From: Paenarthrobacter aurescens TC1
GTDB lineage: Bacteria > Actinomycetota > Actinomycetes > Actinomycetales > Micrococcaceae
Length of the DNA stretch: 64,000 nucleotides
Reading direction: 5' to 3'
Assembly (NCBI GenBank): GCA_000014925.1
Contig: CP000474.1
Coordinates: 682,001-746,000, forward strand
Both the position numbers and the translations under genes were made by a program. Positions 1-8,445 of this stretch are shown here, in pieces (position 1 is the first letter of the stretch; each line of letters opens with the position of its first letter). The notes beneath the pieces were generated by a model. The model had not been told where the DNA came from, made no database searches, and saw only the letters and a program-made list of their open reading frames with translations.

Positions 1-2
1 CT

Positions 3-686
3 TCACTGCTGCTTGCTGGAGCCATGCGCGGGGTGGCCTTGGCCGTGCCGGCTTGCGCTGTTCTGATGGTGGTGGGCTTCAACGTCGGCGGGCCGATCGC
101 GCTGGCCGGTGCCGCCGTCGTCGTCATTGTCCTTGAAGTAGCCCTCTTCGGGCTGATCGGTGCTGGTTCACGGAGATGCTTCGCCAAGGTCATGCCGGCA
201 GGGGTTTTGGCTGTGGTGCTGATGGCTTTCCTTTGCATAGGAAATGTGGCGGTCACGGTCCTGTTGCTGCCCGCGACCACAGGTACGGGTCAGGCATCCG
301 TGCCGGTGAACGTGGAGCGGGACGACTCCGGAAGGATCACTGCCTATGAATGCGTTGGCAATCTTCGTCCGGTTGAGGTGGCGCACACGGATCGGGTTGC
401 CTGGCTGGCCACCACCAACCCTGCCCTGCTCCTGGGCAGCGTGGGCGGGGAACTGGCGCCCACGGACAACCCGATTGGATGGATGTTGTCCGGACTGCAA
501 TGGGCCGCCGACGGTCCGTCACGCGAAGTCCCGTGCCTTAGCGGGGAATCAAGCGACGGCCTTGCTCCATCCATGCCTGTGGCGCTGACGGGCTTGGTAC
601 TGCAGGCAGCACTCGCCGCGCTGGCGATTATGTCGGGACGCTGGCTGGCTGACCGCCGGGCGGCGGCTAGTTCGGGTCCTGGCTGA
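3..686 (+). CDS. Hypothetical membrane protein, probably 5'-partial
   Basis: I do not recognise a family. The protein has hydrophobic stretches near its N-terminus (three likely membrane segments before about residue 95), a polar extracytoplasmic-looking region, and a last hydrophobic segment near the C-terminus ending in an RRAAASSGPG tail. The first ATG is at 24, but its only SD-like sequence (GGAG) lies just 2 nt away. The frame is open to the window edge and encodes more hydrophobic residues (SLLLAGA), so the true start probably lies outside the window. The 3' end overlaps the convergent reductase gene by 20 bp. Confidence 0.6.
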   Translation, partial: SLLLAGAMRGVALAVPACAVLMVVGFNVGGPIALAGAAVVVIVLEVALFGLIGAGSRRCFAKVMPAGVLAVVLMAFLCIGNVAVTVLLLPATTGTGQASVPVNVERDDSGRITAYECVGNLRPVEVAHTDRVAWLATTNPALLLGSVGGELAPTDNPIGWMLSGLQWAADGPSREVPCLSGESSDGLAPSMPVALTGLVLQAALAALAIMSGRWLADRRAAASSGPG

Positions 687-1272
687 GCTGCCTCCGAGCG
701 TACTCAGAAATGACGACTCCCGAGCCGAACGCCGTCGTCGAAACCTCATTGAAGGCGCTGGGCTGGTAGGTGCCGGGCGCAAACAGCGGGATGCCGTCGC
801 CAAAGAGCACCGGACTGCGTTTGAGCACAAGCCGATCGATTTCACCCGCGAGCTGCGTTGCCAGTTGCCCGCCGCCACAAAGCCAAATCGACTGGCCGGG
901 CTCGGACTTCAACCGGCGAACAACCTCTACCGGATCTTCATCCGTGACTTTCAGGTTCGGGTGCTCGCCGGGTACGTCCGACTCGGTCCGTGTCCGGGAA
1001 AACACCACTTGTTTGAGGTGCTGATACGGGCTTGTCATGCCCACCGGCAGTCCAACAGCGTAGGTGTTCCAGCCCATCACGACGGTGTCGAACATGGTCC
1101 CCGTGCGTTTGATGCCCATGGCATCGGCAATCACTGTGGGAATGGCGTCAGAAAAGCGCTCATTCTGGGCGGCCATGTGGTCACCCTCCACCGGAAACGC
1201 GTCGAACTCGCCCCCAGGGCCGGCAATATAGCCGTCCAGGCTCACAGCAACGTAGTAGACAAGTTCTCGCAC
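667..1272 (-). CDS. Dihydrofolate reductase / RibD C-terminal-like family protein
   Basis: A 201-residue protein with the family pattern: an N-terminal strand plus SLDGYIAG motif (residues 11-18), a central MGWNTY motif that resembles the MGRxT motif of DHFR/RibD reductases, and a C-terminal GGGQLATQL nucleotide-binding turn followed by a GDGIPLF segment. The family contains NAD(P)H-dependent reductases. Many standalone actinobacterial copies have no known substrate, and true folate activity is not implied. It lies 36 bp downstream of recR on the same strand and could be cotranscribed with it. Confidence 0.85.
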   Translation of the reverse strand: MRELVYYVAVSLDGYIAGPGGEFDAFPVEGDHMAAQNERFSDAIPTVIADAMGIKRTGTMFDTVVMGWNTYAVGLPVGMTSPYQHLKQVVFSRTRTESDVPGEHPNLKVTDEDPVEVVRRLKSEPGQSIWLCGGGQLATQLAGEIDRLVLKRSPVLFGDGIPLFAPGTYQPSAFNEVSTTAFGSGVVISEYARRQLSQDPN

Positions 1273-1308
1273 GGGACCCCAATCACGGTTGATGTTGTGA
1301 TTGCGAGA

Positions 1309-1908
1309 CTACAACAGCGCGTTGCGCCTGCCCTCGAACGCGCGGCCCAAGGTGACCTCGTCCGCGTACTCAAGGTCTCCACCCACGGGGAGGCCCGACG
1401 CCAGCCGTGTCACCGTGATCCCGATCGACTTGAGCATGCGGGCAAGGTACGTTGCCGTAGCTTCGCCCTCAAGGTTCGGGTCAGTGGCGATGATGATTTC
1501 CTGGATGGCGCCGTCGTTGAGGCGCGTGAGGAGTTCACGGATGCGCAACTGTTCCGGCCCGATGCCGGCGATGGGATTAATGGCCCCGCCCAGCACGTGA
1601 TAGCGCCCGCGGAAGGACCGTGTGCGCTCGACGGCCAAGACGTCCTTGGACTCCTCAACGACGCAAATGACCGACGGATCACGACGCTGATCCCGGCAGA
1701 TATTGCACGTTTCCTGCTCGGTCACGTTGAAACAGACAGTGCAGAACTTCACGCGTTCCTTGACCGTGGTGATAGCCGTGACAAGACGCTTCATGTCCTC
1801 GGGATCTGCCTCAAGGATATGGAACGCCAGGCGCTGCGCCGATTTAGGGCCCACACCGGGAAGCCGGCCGAGCTCATCAATCAGCTCTTGAACTGCACCT
1901 TCGTACAC
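1309..1908 (-). CDS. recR: Recombination mediator protein RecR
   Basis: RecR works with RecO (and RecF) in loading RecA onto gapped DNA during recombinational repair. The 199-residue length is typical. Visible signatures are the N-terminal helix-hairpin-helix region ([15 protein letters not shown], about residues 16-30), a four-cysteine zinc finger at C56, C59, C68 and C71, and a Toprim domain starting at [12 protein letters not shown]. It lies 33 bp downstream of dnaX on the same strand, the usual dnaX-recR arrangement in actinobacteria. Confidence 0.97.
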   Translation of the reverse strand: MYEGAVQELIDELGRLPGVGPKSAQRLAFHILEADPEDMKRLVTAITTVKERVKFCTVCFNVTEQETCNICRDQRRDPSVICVVEESKDVLAVERTRSFRGRYHVLGGAINPIAGIGPEQLRIRELLTRLNDGAIQEIIIATDPNLEGEATATYLARMLKSIGITVTRLASGLPVGGDLEYADEVTLGRAFEGRRNALL

Positions 1909-1941
1909 AATGTCCTCATTAGTTTGAAATCAGTGCTGGAG

Positions 1942-4900
1942 TCAGCGGGGTTGTAGGGGAGAACCGTCCAAGGCGCGCTCTTCAATCAGCTTTCCGCCCA
2001 GAATACGCTCCACCGCAGCCCGCCCAAAGACCCGGGATTCCTCGATGGTTTCATCTTCCGGACTGGGAATGTCCTCCGGGACTGACTCCGGCTTCGCCTG
2101 AGTCCGCACCGGGGCCTGCACACGGCCGGCCTGGGCTTCGGGGCTGTTCGTCAACCGCTGGTACAAGCTCTGCCGGCCATTTGGACTGCTCGACGGCGCA
2201 CCCTCCTCAAGCGTCGCAACCGAACCATGCGACTCCTCGGGTTGCGTAGCCAAGGATGGCCAGGTTGCCGGTGCGTTGCTGGCAGCCGGGGCGCCGCTGG
2301 TTACCGGGACGCTGCCGGCCGTGTCGCTGCTGCCGGCAGGGTCGGGCATGGATTGCGTTCCCGGCCAGCTCGACGCCGGTGCGACGTCCCAGCTGGAGCT
2401 TGGGTTCTGTTCGGCATTGGTTGGGTGGCCGTAAGTTCCGGAGGGTGTTTCCGGGACCTGCGCCGCCGCCGGTTCATAGTCCGGGGCGTCCGTTGCGGGT
2501 GCGCTTTCTTCAGGAGAGTCGAGGGGTCGCTTGCCCACGTTGGACTCCGTGCCCACAACCCACGTCCCAGGAGCCTGCTCCACCGCGCGGGACCATGGAT
2601 CGTCGGACCCGTTGATGCCCGCAGGGTTTGCCGCTGTGGAAGCGGTGGCAGAAGGGACGGCCTGGGCCGGCGCTGCTGATGCTCGCGGCGCCGTCGGTGA
2701 CGGGCTCGAGGAAGGTGATCCGCTTGCCGGGGACTGGGCGGGGGCCGGCGTAGCCGGCTGTGAGCCCGTGCGGCCGTATCCCGACGGGGGTTCCCAATCC
2801 GCCGGAGGCTCTTCATCCAAAGGCGGGGCATCCTCGTCGAGCGGCGGACCCCAATCGTCGTCAGGGTACGAGTAATCCGTGGATGGCTCGGCGGGTGCCG
2901 AAGTGGCTGGCGCGGGGGCGGCGGGTGCGGGTGCTGCCGGCGATGCTGCCGCCGGGGCGGGTGCTGGCGCGGCCGGCGTCGGGGCAGCCGGGACTTCTGG
3001 CGCGGGTACTGCTGCTGGAGCTGGCGATGCTGCTGCCGCTGGTGCCAGCCCCCACGCAGAGTCGACCGCTGATACCGGGGCTGGTGCAGGAGCTGATTCA
3101 ACAGGCGGCGAAGTGGGGTTCGCGGGGGTGCCTGCTGACGATGCAGCAGCCGGAGTTTCCCGGCTAGTAGGTGCTTTTGGGTTTGGCTCAGAGCTCGCTG
3201 AGCTGTTGCCGCCAGCCACGGCGACGATCTGGCAGTCGATGCCGATGGTCTTGTGGATCGCCTGGCGAAGGTTCTCGGAATGATCCGCGCGTCCAAACGC
3301 CCCTGCAAGGCCGCCTGTTGTGAAAGCCAAAGTCAGCACTTGGCCATCGAACTGGGCAACTTGGGCATTCGGTTCCACCAGTGCCCAGGTGCTGCGCTTG
3401 ATCTTGGTCAAGGTCTGCAGGACGTCAGGCCATGCGCGACGCAGGGCCTCTACGTCGCCGCTGCCACCGGAAACCGAAGCTGCAGCAGCAGGCTGCGGAG
3501 TGGGGGCAGGTGGCTGCTGGGCTGCCTGCACCGGGGCTGTCGGCTGAACCTGCGGGGCAGCCTCCTGCGAGGGAGGAGGCGTAGGAGCTTGAACAGGCTG
3601 GGTTTGCTGTGGTGATGCCGACCCCGGCTGCGGCTGGCTTGAAGCAGCGTGGGATGCGGCAGCCTGGGGGGAGCGGCCGGCAGCCGGACGGTCCTCGACG
3701 GGCCAATCGTTGGTGGAGACTCGCGGTGCCGTGATGGCGTCGCGTGATCCTGCTTCAGCGGACGGCTCGGAAACCGCCGGAGCCGAAGCGGGCGTTGGCT
3801 GGGCATCGGCCGACGCAACAACAGCGGCCGCAGGCGCAGGCGCAGGGGCGGCAGCGGGCGTCGTCGGGGCTACCGGCGAAGCCGTTGGCGTAGTAGCTGC
3901 AGCCGCCGGTGGGGCGGCAGCAACAGCCGGAGCACCGCCGTCGCCCGTGTAATTCAGGCGACGTTCCACGCGGTCGATGCGGGCAGCGATGCCACGCTCC
4001 GTCTGTTCGGCGCTGGGCAGGAGGATGCGGGCACACAACAGCTCAAGGTGGAGACGCGGGGACGTGGCCCCGGTCATCTCGGTGAGCGCGGTATTTGTGA
4101 CGTCCGCTGCCCGGGACAGCTCGGCTGCGCCCAAGTTGGTTGCCTGGTTGCGCATCCGAGCGATCTGATCGGCCGGCATGCCGCGAAGGATGGCCTGCGC
4201 GCTCTCGGGCATGGCCTGGACGATGATGAGGTCGCGGAAGCGTTCCAACAGGTCTTCGACGAAGCGCCGGGGGTCGTGACCGGTCTGGATGACTCGGTCC
4301 ACCGCGCGGAATACGGTGGCAGCATCCGCGGCAGCCACGGCATCCACGATGTCGTCCAGCAAGGAAGCGTGCGTGTAACCGAGCAGCGCAACAGCGAGCT
4401 CGTAGTCCAAGCCGTTGGGTCCCGCGCCAGCCATGAGCTGGTCCAGGACGGACAGGGTGTCACGAACAGAACCGCCACCCGCGCGGATGACCAACGAAAG
4501 TACGCCGGGAGCGACAGGAACATTCTCCTGCTGGCAGAGCAGCTCAAGGTATTGCATCAGCGGCTCGGGCGGCACCAACCGGAAGGGATAGTGGTGCGTC
4601 CGCGAGCGGATGGTCCCGATGACCTTGTCCGGCTCGGTTGTGGCAAAGATGAACTTGATGTGTTCCGGCGGCTCTTCAACAATCTTGAGCAGCGCGTTGA
4701 AGCCGGCAGACGTGACCATGTGGGCCTCGTCAATGATGAAGATCTTGTAGCGGTCACGCACCGGGGCGAACGTTGCGCGCTCGCGGAGATCGCGGGCGTC
4801 GTCCACGCCACCGTGGCTGGCGGCGTCGATCTCTATGACATCAAGCGAGCCGGAGCCGCCGCGTGCAAGTTCGATGCAACTGGGGCATTTTCCGCAGGGG

Positions 4901-5115
4901 GTGTCAGTGGGGCCCTCGGCGCAGTTAAGGCAGCGGGCCAGAATGCGCGCAGAGGTGGTTTTGCCGCAACCGCGGGGGCCGGAGAAGAGGTAGGCGTGGT
5001 TCACACGGTTCTTGCGGAGCGCCGTCATCAGCGGCTCCGTGACGTGTTCCTGCCCGATAACGTCCGCGAAAGAGTCCGGGCGATACCTTCGATACAGGGC
5101 AGTTGTAACAGTCAC
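1942..5115 (-). CDS. dnaX: DNA polymerase III subunit gamma/tau
   Basis: The clamp-loader ATPase of the replisome. Residues 1 to about 370 are the AAA+ part: Walker A GPRGCGKTT (46-54), a zinc module with cysteines at about 65, 74, 77 and 80, the DEAH Walker B box (129-132), and the sensor-1/SRC region GTIRSRTHH. At 1057 residues it is far longer than E. coli tau (643). The extra length is low-complexity Pro/Ala/Ser-rich sequence (about residues 390-540 and 640-970) on either side of a folded block at about 550-630 (ALRRAWPDVLQTLTKIKRST) that resembles the tau C-terminal interaction region. The last 60 residues are charged and regular again. No obvious A-rich slippery site for making a short gamma form was seen. 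Confidence 0.97.
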   Translation of the reverse strand: MTVTTALYRRYRPDSFADVIGQEHVTEPLMTALRKNRVNHAYLFSGPRGCGKTTSARILARCLNCAEGPTDTPCGKCPSCIELARGGSGSLDVIEIDAASHGGVDDARDLRERATFAPVRDRYKIFIIDEAHMVTSAGFNALLKIVEEPPEHIKFIFATTEPDKVIGTIRSRTHHYPFRLVPPEPLMQYLELLCQQENVPVAPGVLSLVIRAGGGSVRDTLSVLDQLMAGAGPNGLDYELAVALLGYTHASLLDDIVDAVAAADAATVFRAVDRVIQTGHDPRRFVEDLLERFRDLIIVQAMPESAQAILRGMPADQIARMRNQATNLGAAELSRAADVTNTALTEMTGATSPRLHLELLCARILLPSAEQTERGIAARIDRVERRLNYTGDGGAPAVAAAPPAAAATTPTASPVAPTTPAAAPAPAPAAAVVASADAQPTPASAPAVSEPSAEAGSRDAITAPRVSTNDWPVEDRPAAGRSPQAAASHAASSQPQPGSASPQQTQPVQAPTPPPSQEAAPQVQPTAPVQAAQQPPAPTPQPAAAASVSGGSGDVEALRRAWPDVLQTLTKIKRSTWALVEPNAQVAQFDGQVLTLAFTTGGLAGAFGRADHSENLRQAIHKTIGIDCQIVAVAGGNSSASSEPNPKAPTSRETPAAASSAGTPANPTSPPVESAPAPAPVSAVDSAWGLAPAAAASPAPAAVPAPEVPAAPTPAAPAPAPAAASPAAPAPAAPAPATSAPAEPSTDYSYPDDDWGPPLDEDAPPLDEEPPADWEPPSGYGRTGSQPATPAPAQSPASGSPSSSPSPTAPRASAAPAQAVPSATASTAANPAGINGSDDPWSRAVEQAPGTWVVGTESNVGKRPLDSPEESAPATDAPDYEPAAAQVPETPSGTYGHPTNAEQNPSSSWDVAPASSWPGTQSMPDPAGSSDTAGSVPVTSGAPAASNAPATWPSLATQPEESHGSVATLEEGAPSSSPNGRQSLYQRLTNSPEAQAGRVQAPVRTQAKPESVPEDIPSPEDETIEESRVFGRAAVERILGGKLIEERALDGSPLQPR

Positions 5116-5156
5116 AAGTGAAACCTACCTATAGAGACTGACATTTAAATAAGTGA

Positions 5157-5240
5157 CCCCTCATGCACCCGCCAGAGCCCATCTACCCTTGCTACCTTCC
5201 GGTCCTGGGGGAGTTCAACAGGATGACGCCACATGAGGGG
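5157..5240 (-). ncRNA. ffs: Bacterial small signal recognition particle RNA (4.5S-type)
   Basis: Read on the minus strand, the segment starts and ends with the complementary arms CCCCTCATG / CATGAGGGG (5232-5240 with 5157-5165). Its apical part holds the SRP core GACCGGAAGGTAGCAAGG, the conserved GGAAG-type tetraloop hairpin with its symmetric internal loop that binds Ffh. It lies about 40 bp upstream of dnaX on the same strand, where actinobacterial genomes often carry this gene. The exact ends may extend a few bases beyond the terminal stem. Confidence 0.93.
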
Positions 5241-5450
5241 CCGTCGACAAGCTTACCCGAACTTGGGTTGGGGTTCGAATCGGCTCGAAGGGCTGTGGAT
5301 AAGGCTCGACGGCGTTTGGCTGGCCTTCTCATTTTGTCGGGGCTGGCTGGTAATCGTCGTACTGCAGGAGAGGTTCGTCGGAACGGGTGTGGCTATGGTG
5401 CGGGGTGGGGAGTGGGGAGTGGTGGGGTTCGTGTCCCGACCTGCTCCCCG

Positions 5451-5774
5451 TCACCGCCAGCCATTCACCGGCCATGTCATGAAAGCCGGCTCCTCATAAG
5501 GGTGCGCGGCCCGCAAAGCCCTCACGACGCCGTCGAGCATGTCCTCCTGAACAACGCACTCAACCCGGGTTTCGAGCACCTGCTCCTCAATCCCAACCTC
5601 ACCAACAAAGGGGTGCGCTCCAGGCAGCGGCGTGAAGCGGCCGGTGCCTGGTGAAGTAAAGGCGCAGTGGGAGTAGTCGCCGATTCGCCCGGCGCCTGCG
5701 TCGCCAATGGCCAGGAGGACTTCCTCGATATGCGTCTCAGGAACGTAGACAACCAGGGCATGCAGCTGAGCCAT
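5451..5774 (-). CDS. YqfO/NIF3-associated CutA-like domain protein
   Basis: A 107-residue protein that matches the standalone form of the PII/CutA-like domain inserted in YqfO (NIF3 family). Features are an initial VVYVPETHIEEVLLAIGDAG strand-helix unit, the GDYSHCAF segment, GTGRFTPLPGAHPFVG, and a C-terminal AHPYEEPAF motif. Such proteins are predicted to form trimers with metal or ligand pockets; the role is unknown. The ATG at 5774 has an AGGA element about 8 nt upstream. The 210 bp between this gene and the SRP RNA hold no convincing gene. Confidence 0.8.
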   Translation of the reverse strand: MAQLHALVVYVPETHIEEVLLAIGDAGAGRIGDYSHCAFTSPGTGRFTPLPGAHPFVGEVGIEEQVLETRVECVVQEDMLDGVVRALRAAHPYEEPAFMTWPVNGWR

Positions 5775-5847
5775 AAGGACATCCTGTCAATAAACTTCGG
5801 CTACAAACAGGTCTCAACCATTGCAAAACGAGGGACTGCAGCGGACC

Positions 5848-5979
5848 ATGGGTATGTACACCGATTGGGGCAATCTCAAGGTTGTGAGCTGCGGGGCCTG
5901 GGAGCGAGGGGCCGGACCCGGCAGCTCAACGGTGATACCGCAAGAATGGGCGCGTTGGGGGCGTCCATTTTTCCGTTAA
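5848..5979 (+). CDS. Possible small ORF, 43 codons, Trp-rich (speculative)
   Basis: In the 305-bp gap between the YqfO-like gene and tRNA-Ser, an ATG at 5848 opens a frame of 43 codons ending in TAA at 5977-5979. The product begins MGMYTDWGNL and ends WARWGRPFFR, with four tryptophans. The only SD-like element (GAGGGA) lies rather far upstream, about 12 nt. No family is recognised. Apart from this candidate and the likely tRNA promoter just before 6080, nothing else is seen in the gap. Confidence 0.2.
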   Translation: MGMYTDWGNLKVVSCGAWERGAGPGSSTVIPQEWARWGRPFFR

Positions 5980-6079
5980 CGACCGCTTCTCCGAGGGTGC
6001 TTCGGCGTGGCAAATCAGCCCGATTACACGATGCCGAAATTCTCAGGTACAGTAGTATCTGCTTTCGAATCGGAAGCAA

Positions 6080-6164
6080 GGAGAATTCGCCTAGCGGCCT
6101 ATGGCGCACGCCTGGAACGCGTGTTGGGTTAACGCCCTCGGGGGTTCAAATCCCCCATTCTCCG
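6080..6164 (+). tRNA. tRNA-Ser (anticodon GGA)
   Basis: An 85-nt class II tRNA. The acceptor stem is GGAGAAT (6080-6086) with ATTCTCC (6157-6163) and discriminator G at 6164. The anticodon arm is CACGC-CTGGAAC-GCGTG with GGA in the loop. A long variable arm follows, then the T arm GGGGGTTCAAATCCCCC. CCA is not encoded. A strong intrinsic terminator follows after 5 nt. Confidence 0.95.
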
Positions 6165-6169
6165 CCGAA

Positions 6170-6210
6170 AAAGGCTCCGGGATCCAGCTGATCCCGGAGC
6201 CTTTCTCTTT
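6170..6210 (+). terminator. Intrinsic terminator of tRNA-Ser
   Basis: A perfect 14-bp stem AAAGGCTCCGGGAT (6170-6183) / ATCCCGGAGCCTTT (6191-6204) with a 7-nt loop, followed by a T-rich run. It starts immediately after the tRNA. Confidence 0.9.
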
Positions 6211-6355
6211 GCCCGAAACCCGAGTCCGGCCATGACGGTTTTCCGCATCGGGTCCCGCTCATTTCCCAGCGCACCATTTGTCCTATGACGTGCTTGGCCG
6301 GGCCTTTATGCCCTCCTAGGATTGCTTGGACTTGCTCGCAACCAGAGGGGATCCG

Positions 6356-7399
6356 GTGTCGGACTTCAGTGTAGGAAGAGTCCGGGGCAGGCACCTTGCA
6401 GTCCCGCCGATCAGGCACAGCGCAGCCCCGTCGAACCGGCACAGTGAGGCCCCGTCGAGCCGGGCTCGGGCGGCGGATCTGGACGCCATCAGGCTTACCG
6501 GTATCGCAGCCGTAGTGGTTGGTCATGTCTGGACATCCGGGCCGTTCACCGATGCACTGTTTGCGTGGCATGTCCCCGTATTTTTCATCCTGACGGGCTA
6601 TCTGTGGAAGTCGGGCCGGACGGTGCGGGATGAGATCAGCCGCCGCTCCAAGACGCTCCTGGTCCCGTACGTTGCGTGGCTGGCCGTCCTCAGTGTCGCG
6701 TTCGCTTCCGTGGAGTATCTGCGTGGCGGATCCCTGCCCGTCGAAGCCCTCCGAAATGCGGTCTATGGCGGAGCGTTCGCGGTGCGCCCGTATTCGGCGT
6801 TCTGGTTTGTGCCGGTCCTCTTTTTCACGGCCGTGCTGTTCCGCTGGCTGGAGCGATTTCCGCCCTGGATGGCGTGGATCATCGCTGGACTTGGGCTGGC
6901 AGCAAGCGTTTTTGCGGGGGAGGTGATGGCAAAGACGCCCTTAGGAATAGCCTTGGCGGTGCCGTGCCTGGTGTTCGTTCTCGTCGGACGCGCTTTGCCT
7001 GCCATGGTCCATCGCGTCCGGTACAAGACGGCTGTGGGCGTGGGTCTGGTACTTGCTGGCGTTGCCCTGACGGTCGGCGGTGTGGTTCAGCCGCTGAACA
7101 TGAAGGACGGCGACTTCGGCACAGTCGCGCTGAGCGTGGTCAACGCCTCTGCAATTAGCCTGGGACTGATCCTCGTCTTCGCAGCGCTGTACCGCATGGT
7201 TAGCCCGGCGGTGAATCGCCTGACGATCCAGCTGGCCTCCGCCGGGCTGGTGGTGGTTCTCACCCACGCGTTCTTCCTCTACCTGCTCAACACGCCTGCG
7301 TCGGGATCGATCTTTGACGCCGTTGTAGCTTTGGCGGTGCCCTTTGCTCTCGCATTGCTGGTGCTCCGGTCGCCGCTCCGGCGCTGGCTGGTGGGTTAG
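6356..7399 (+). CDS. Acyltransferase 3 family membrane protein
   Basis: An integral membrane acyltransferase with about ten hydrophobic segments. The family signatures are the N-terminal LDAIRLTGIAAVVVGHVW (catalytic-type His in the first membrane helix) and WHVPVFFILTGYLWKSG. These enzymes move acetyl or other acyl groups onto sugars or lipids of the envelope; the acceptor cannot be predicted. I chose the GTG at 6356 because GAGGGG lies 6 nt upstream; an ATG at 6326 in the same frame has no SD. The first 35 residues are polar and carry a short repeat (RHSAAPSN / RHSEAPSS). The 3' end overlaps the convergent LysR gene by 4 bp. Confidence 0.85.
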   Translation: MSDFSVGRVRGRHLAVPPIRHSAAPSNRHSEAPSSRARAADLDAIRLTGIAAVVVGHVWTSGPFTDALFAWHVPVFFILTGYLWKSGRTVRDEISRRSKTLLVPYVAWLAVLSVAFASVEYLRGGSLPVEALRNAVYGGAFAVRPYSAFWFVPVLFFTAVLFRWLERFPPWMAWIIAGLGLAASVFAGEVMAKTPLGIALAVPCLVFVLVGRALPAMVHRVRYKTAVGVGLVLAGVALTVGGVVQPLNMKDGDFGTVALSVVNASAISLGLILVFAALYRMVSPAVNRLTIQLASAGLVVVLTHAFFLYLLNTPASGSIFDAVVALAVPFALALLVLRSPLRRWLVG

Positions 7400-8322
7400 C
7401 CGTCAGCCCGCTGCTCGGTATCTTTCTGCTGAGCGGCAGCCACGCGTTCCAGCACTTCCCGGCAGGCCAGAATTGCCGGGTGGATCCGGCCGGCCGTCCT
7501 GGTGGATGTGAACACGGTTCGCTCCGGGAGACCGGGAAGGTCCAGGAGTTGGACCGTGCGGGTGCGCCCGGTCCATACGAGGTCCGGCATGAGTGCCACG
7601 GCGTTCCCGGATTCAATGAGCCGGATCTGGGCTTGGAGGTCGGCTGTTTCGTAGCGCACGTCCGGTTCGAAGCCCGCGGACCGGCAGGCCTGCTCCGCCC
7701 AGTGCCGGGATGCTGCGCCGCGGGGTTCCATGACCCACGGCATTGAGGCGGTGTCCGCGAGGGTGGCTACGGTTTCGCCGCCAAGTCCTACGGGGGGAGT
7801 GGCCAGCCGGATGGCGTCGCTGGTGAGGGTTACCCGGTCCAGCCCGCTGTGGTGCGGGGCCGCGTGGCCCGGGTATTGCTCGGCCACCACAAGGTCGAAG
7901 TCCCGCGCCCACGTTTCGTAGAGTGCAGTCTCGGGCTCGCGCTGTGTCATTTCCACGCGTACCTCGGGATACTCCTTGCGCATGATGCTGAGGAAATCGG
8001 GCAGCAAAGCCAGTGCCGCGGATTGGAACACGGCCAAGCGCACGGTTCCGGTCACCATGGAGAGCGACGCCGCGAGCTCGGTTTCCGCGCGCTCCAAGGT
8101 CTCCAGCAGCGCCGCGGTGTGGGCCACGAGGATCTCCGCTTGCGGAGTCAGTTGCACCCGACGCCCCGCTTTTCGCAGCAGCTCCACCCCGGCTTCCTTC
8201 TCCAGCAACGTGAGCTGCTGTGAAACTGAGGAGGGGCTGTACTGCATCGCATCGGCGACTTCGGCCAAGGTTCCGCGGATCTTTAACTCGTGCAGCAAAC
8301 GCAGCCTGCGGACGTCCAGCAA
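7396..8322 (-). CDS. LysR-family transcriptional regulator, likely regulator of putA
   Basis: The N-terminal winged HTH (LDVRRLRLLHELKIRGTLAE, then AMQYSPSSVSQQLTLLEKEA) and a periplasmic-binding-like effector domain define a LysR-type protein. Translation probably starts at TTG 8322, which follows GGAGG by 5 nt and gives the usual LDVRRL start (308 residues). It is divergently transcribed from putA across a short intergenic region holding a palindrome, which suggests control of proline catabolism. The effector is unknown. Confidence 0.88.
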   Translation of the reverse strand: MLDVRRLRLLHELKIRGTLAEVADAMQYSPSSVSQQLTLLEKEAGVELLRKAGRRVQLTPQAEILVAHTAALLETLERAETELAASLSMVTGTVRLAVFQSAALALLPDFLSIMRKEYPEVRVEMTQREPETALYETWARDFDLVVAEQYPGHAAPHHSGLDRVTLTSDAIRLATPPVGLGGETVATLADTASMPWVMEPRGAASRHWAEQACRSAGFEPDVRYETADLQAQIRLIESGNAVALMPDLVWTGRTRTVQLLDLPGLPERTVFTSTRTAGRIHPAILACREVLERVAAAQQKDTEQRADG

Positions 8323-8364
8323 GACGACCTCCAAAGGTTCGGGATGGGTAATCAATATTCGTCA

Positions 8365-8380
8365 GAAAAGATCGCTTTTC
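8365..8380. promoter_or_regulatory. Palindrome between the LysR gene and putA, candidate LysR operator
   Basis: GAAAAG-ATCG-CTTTTC is a perfect interrupted palindrome in the middle of the divergent intergenic region. Position and symmetry suit a LysR-type or promoter-proximal binding site. There is no experimental support. Confidence 0.4.
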
Positions 8381-8445
8381 CTAACGTGATTGTAGATCCA
8401 TACTGATGGAAACAAACAAACTTCTCCGTCTCAGAAGGAGCCCCC

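Noticed and set aside
865..1956. Long plus-strand frame opposite the reductase and recR
   Set aside because: Shadow of recR and its neighbour in high-GC DNA; no recognisable protein pattern.
4048..5121. 357-codon frame opposite dnaX
   Set aside because: Antisense to the conserved AAA+ region of dnaX; composition is a shadow artefact.
6080..6164. tRNA-Ser as an integration site
   Set aside because: No repeat of the tRNA 3' end and no integrase nearby; the downstream gene is an ordinary acyltransferase.
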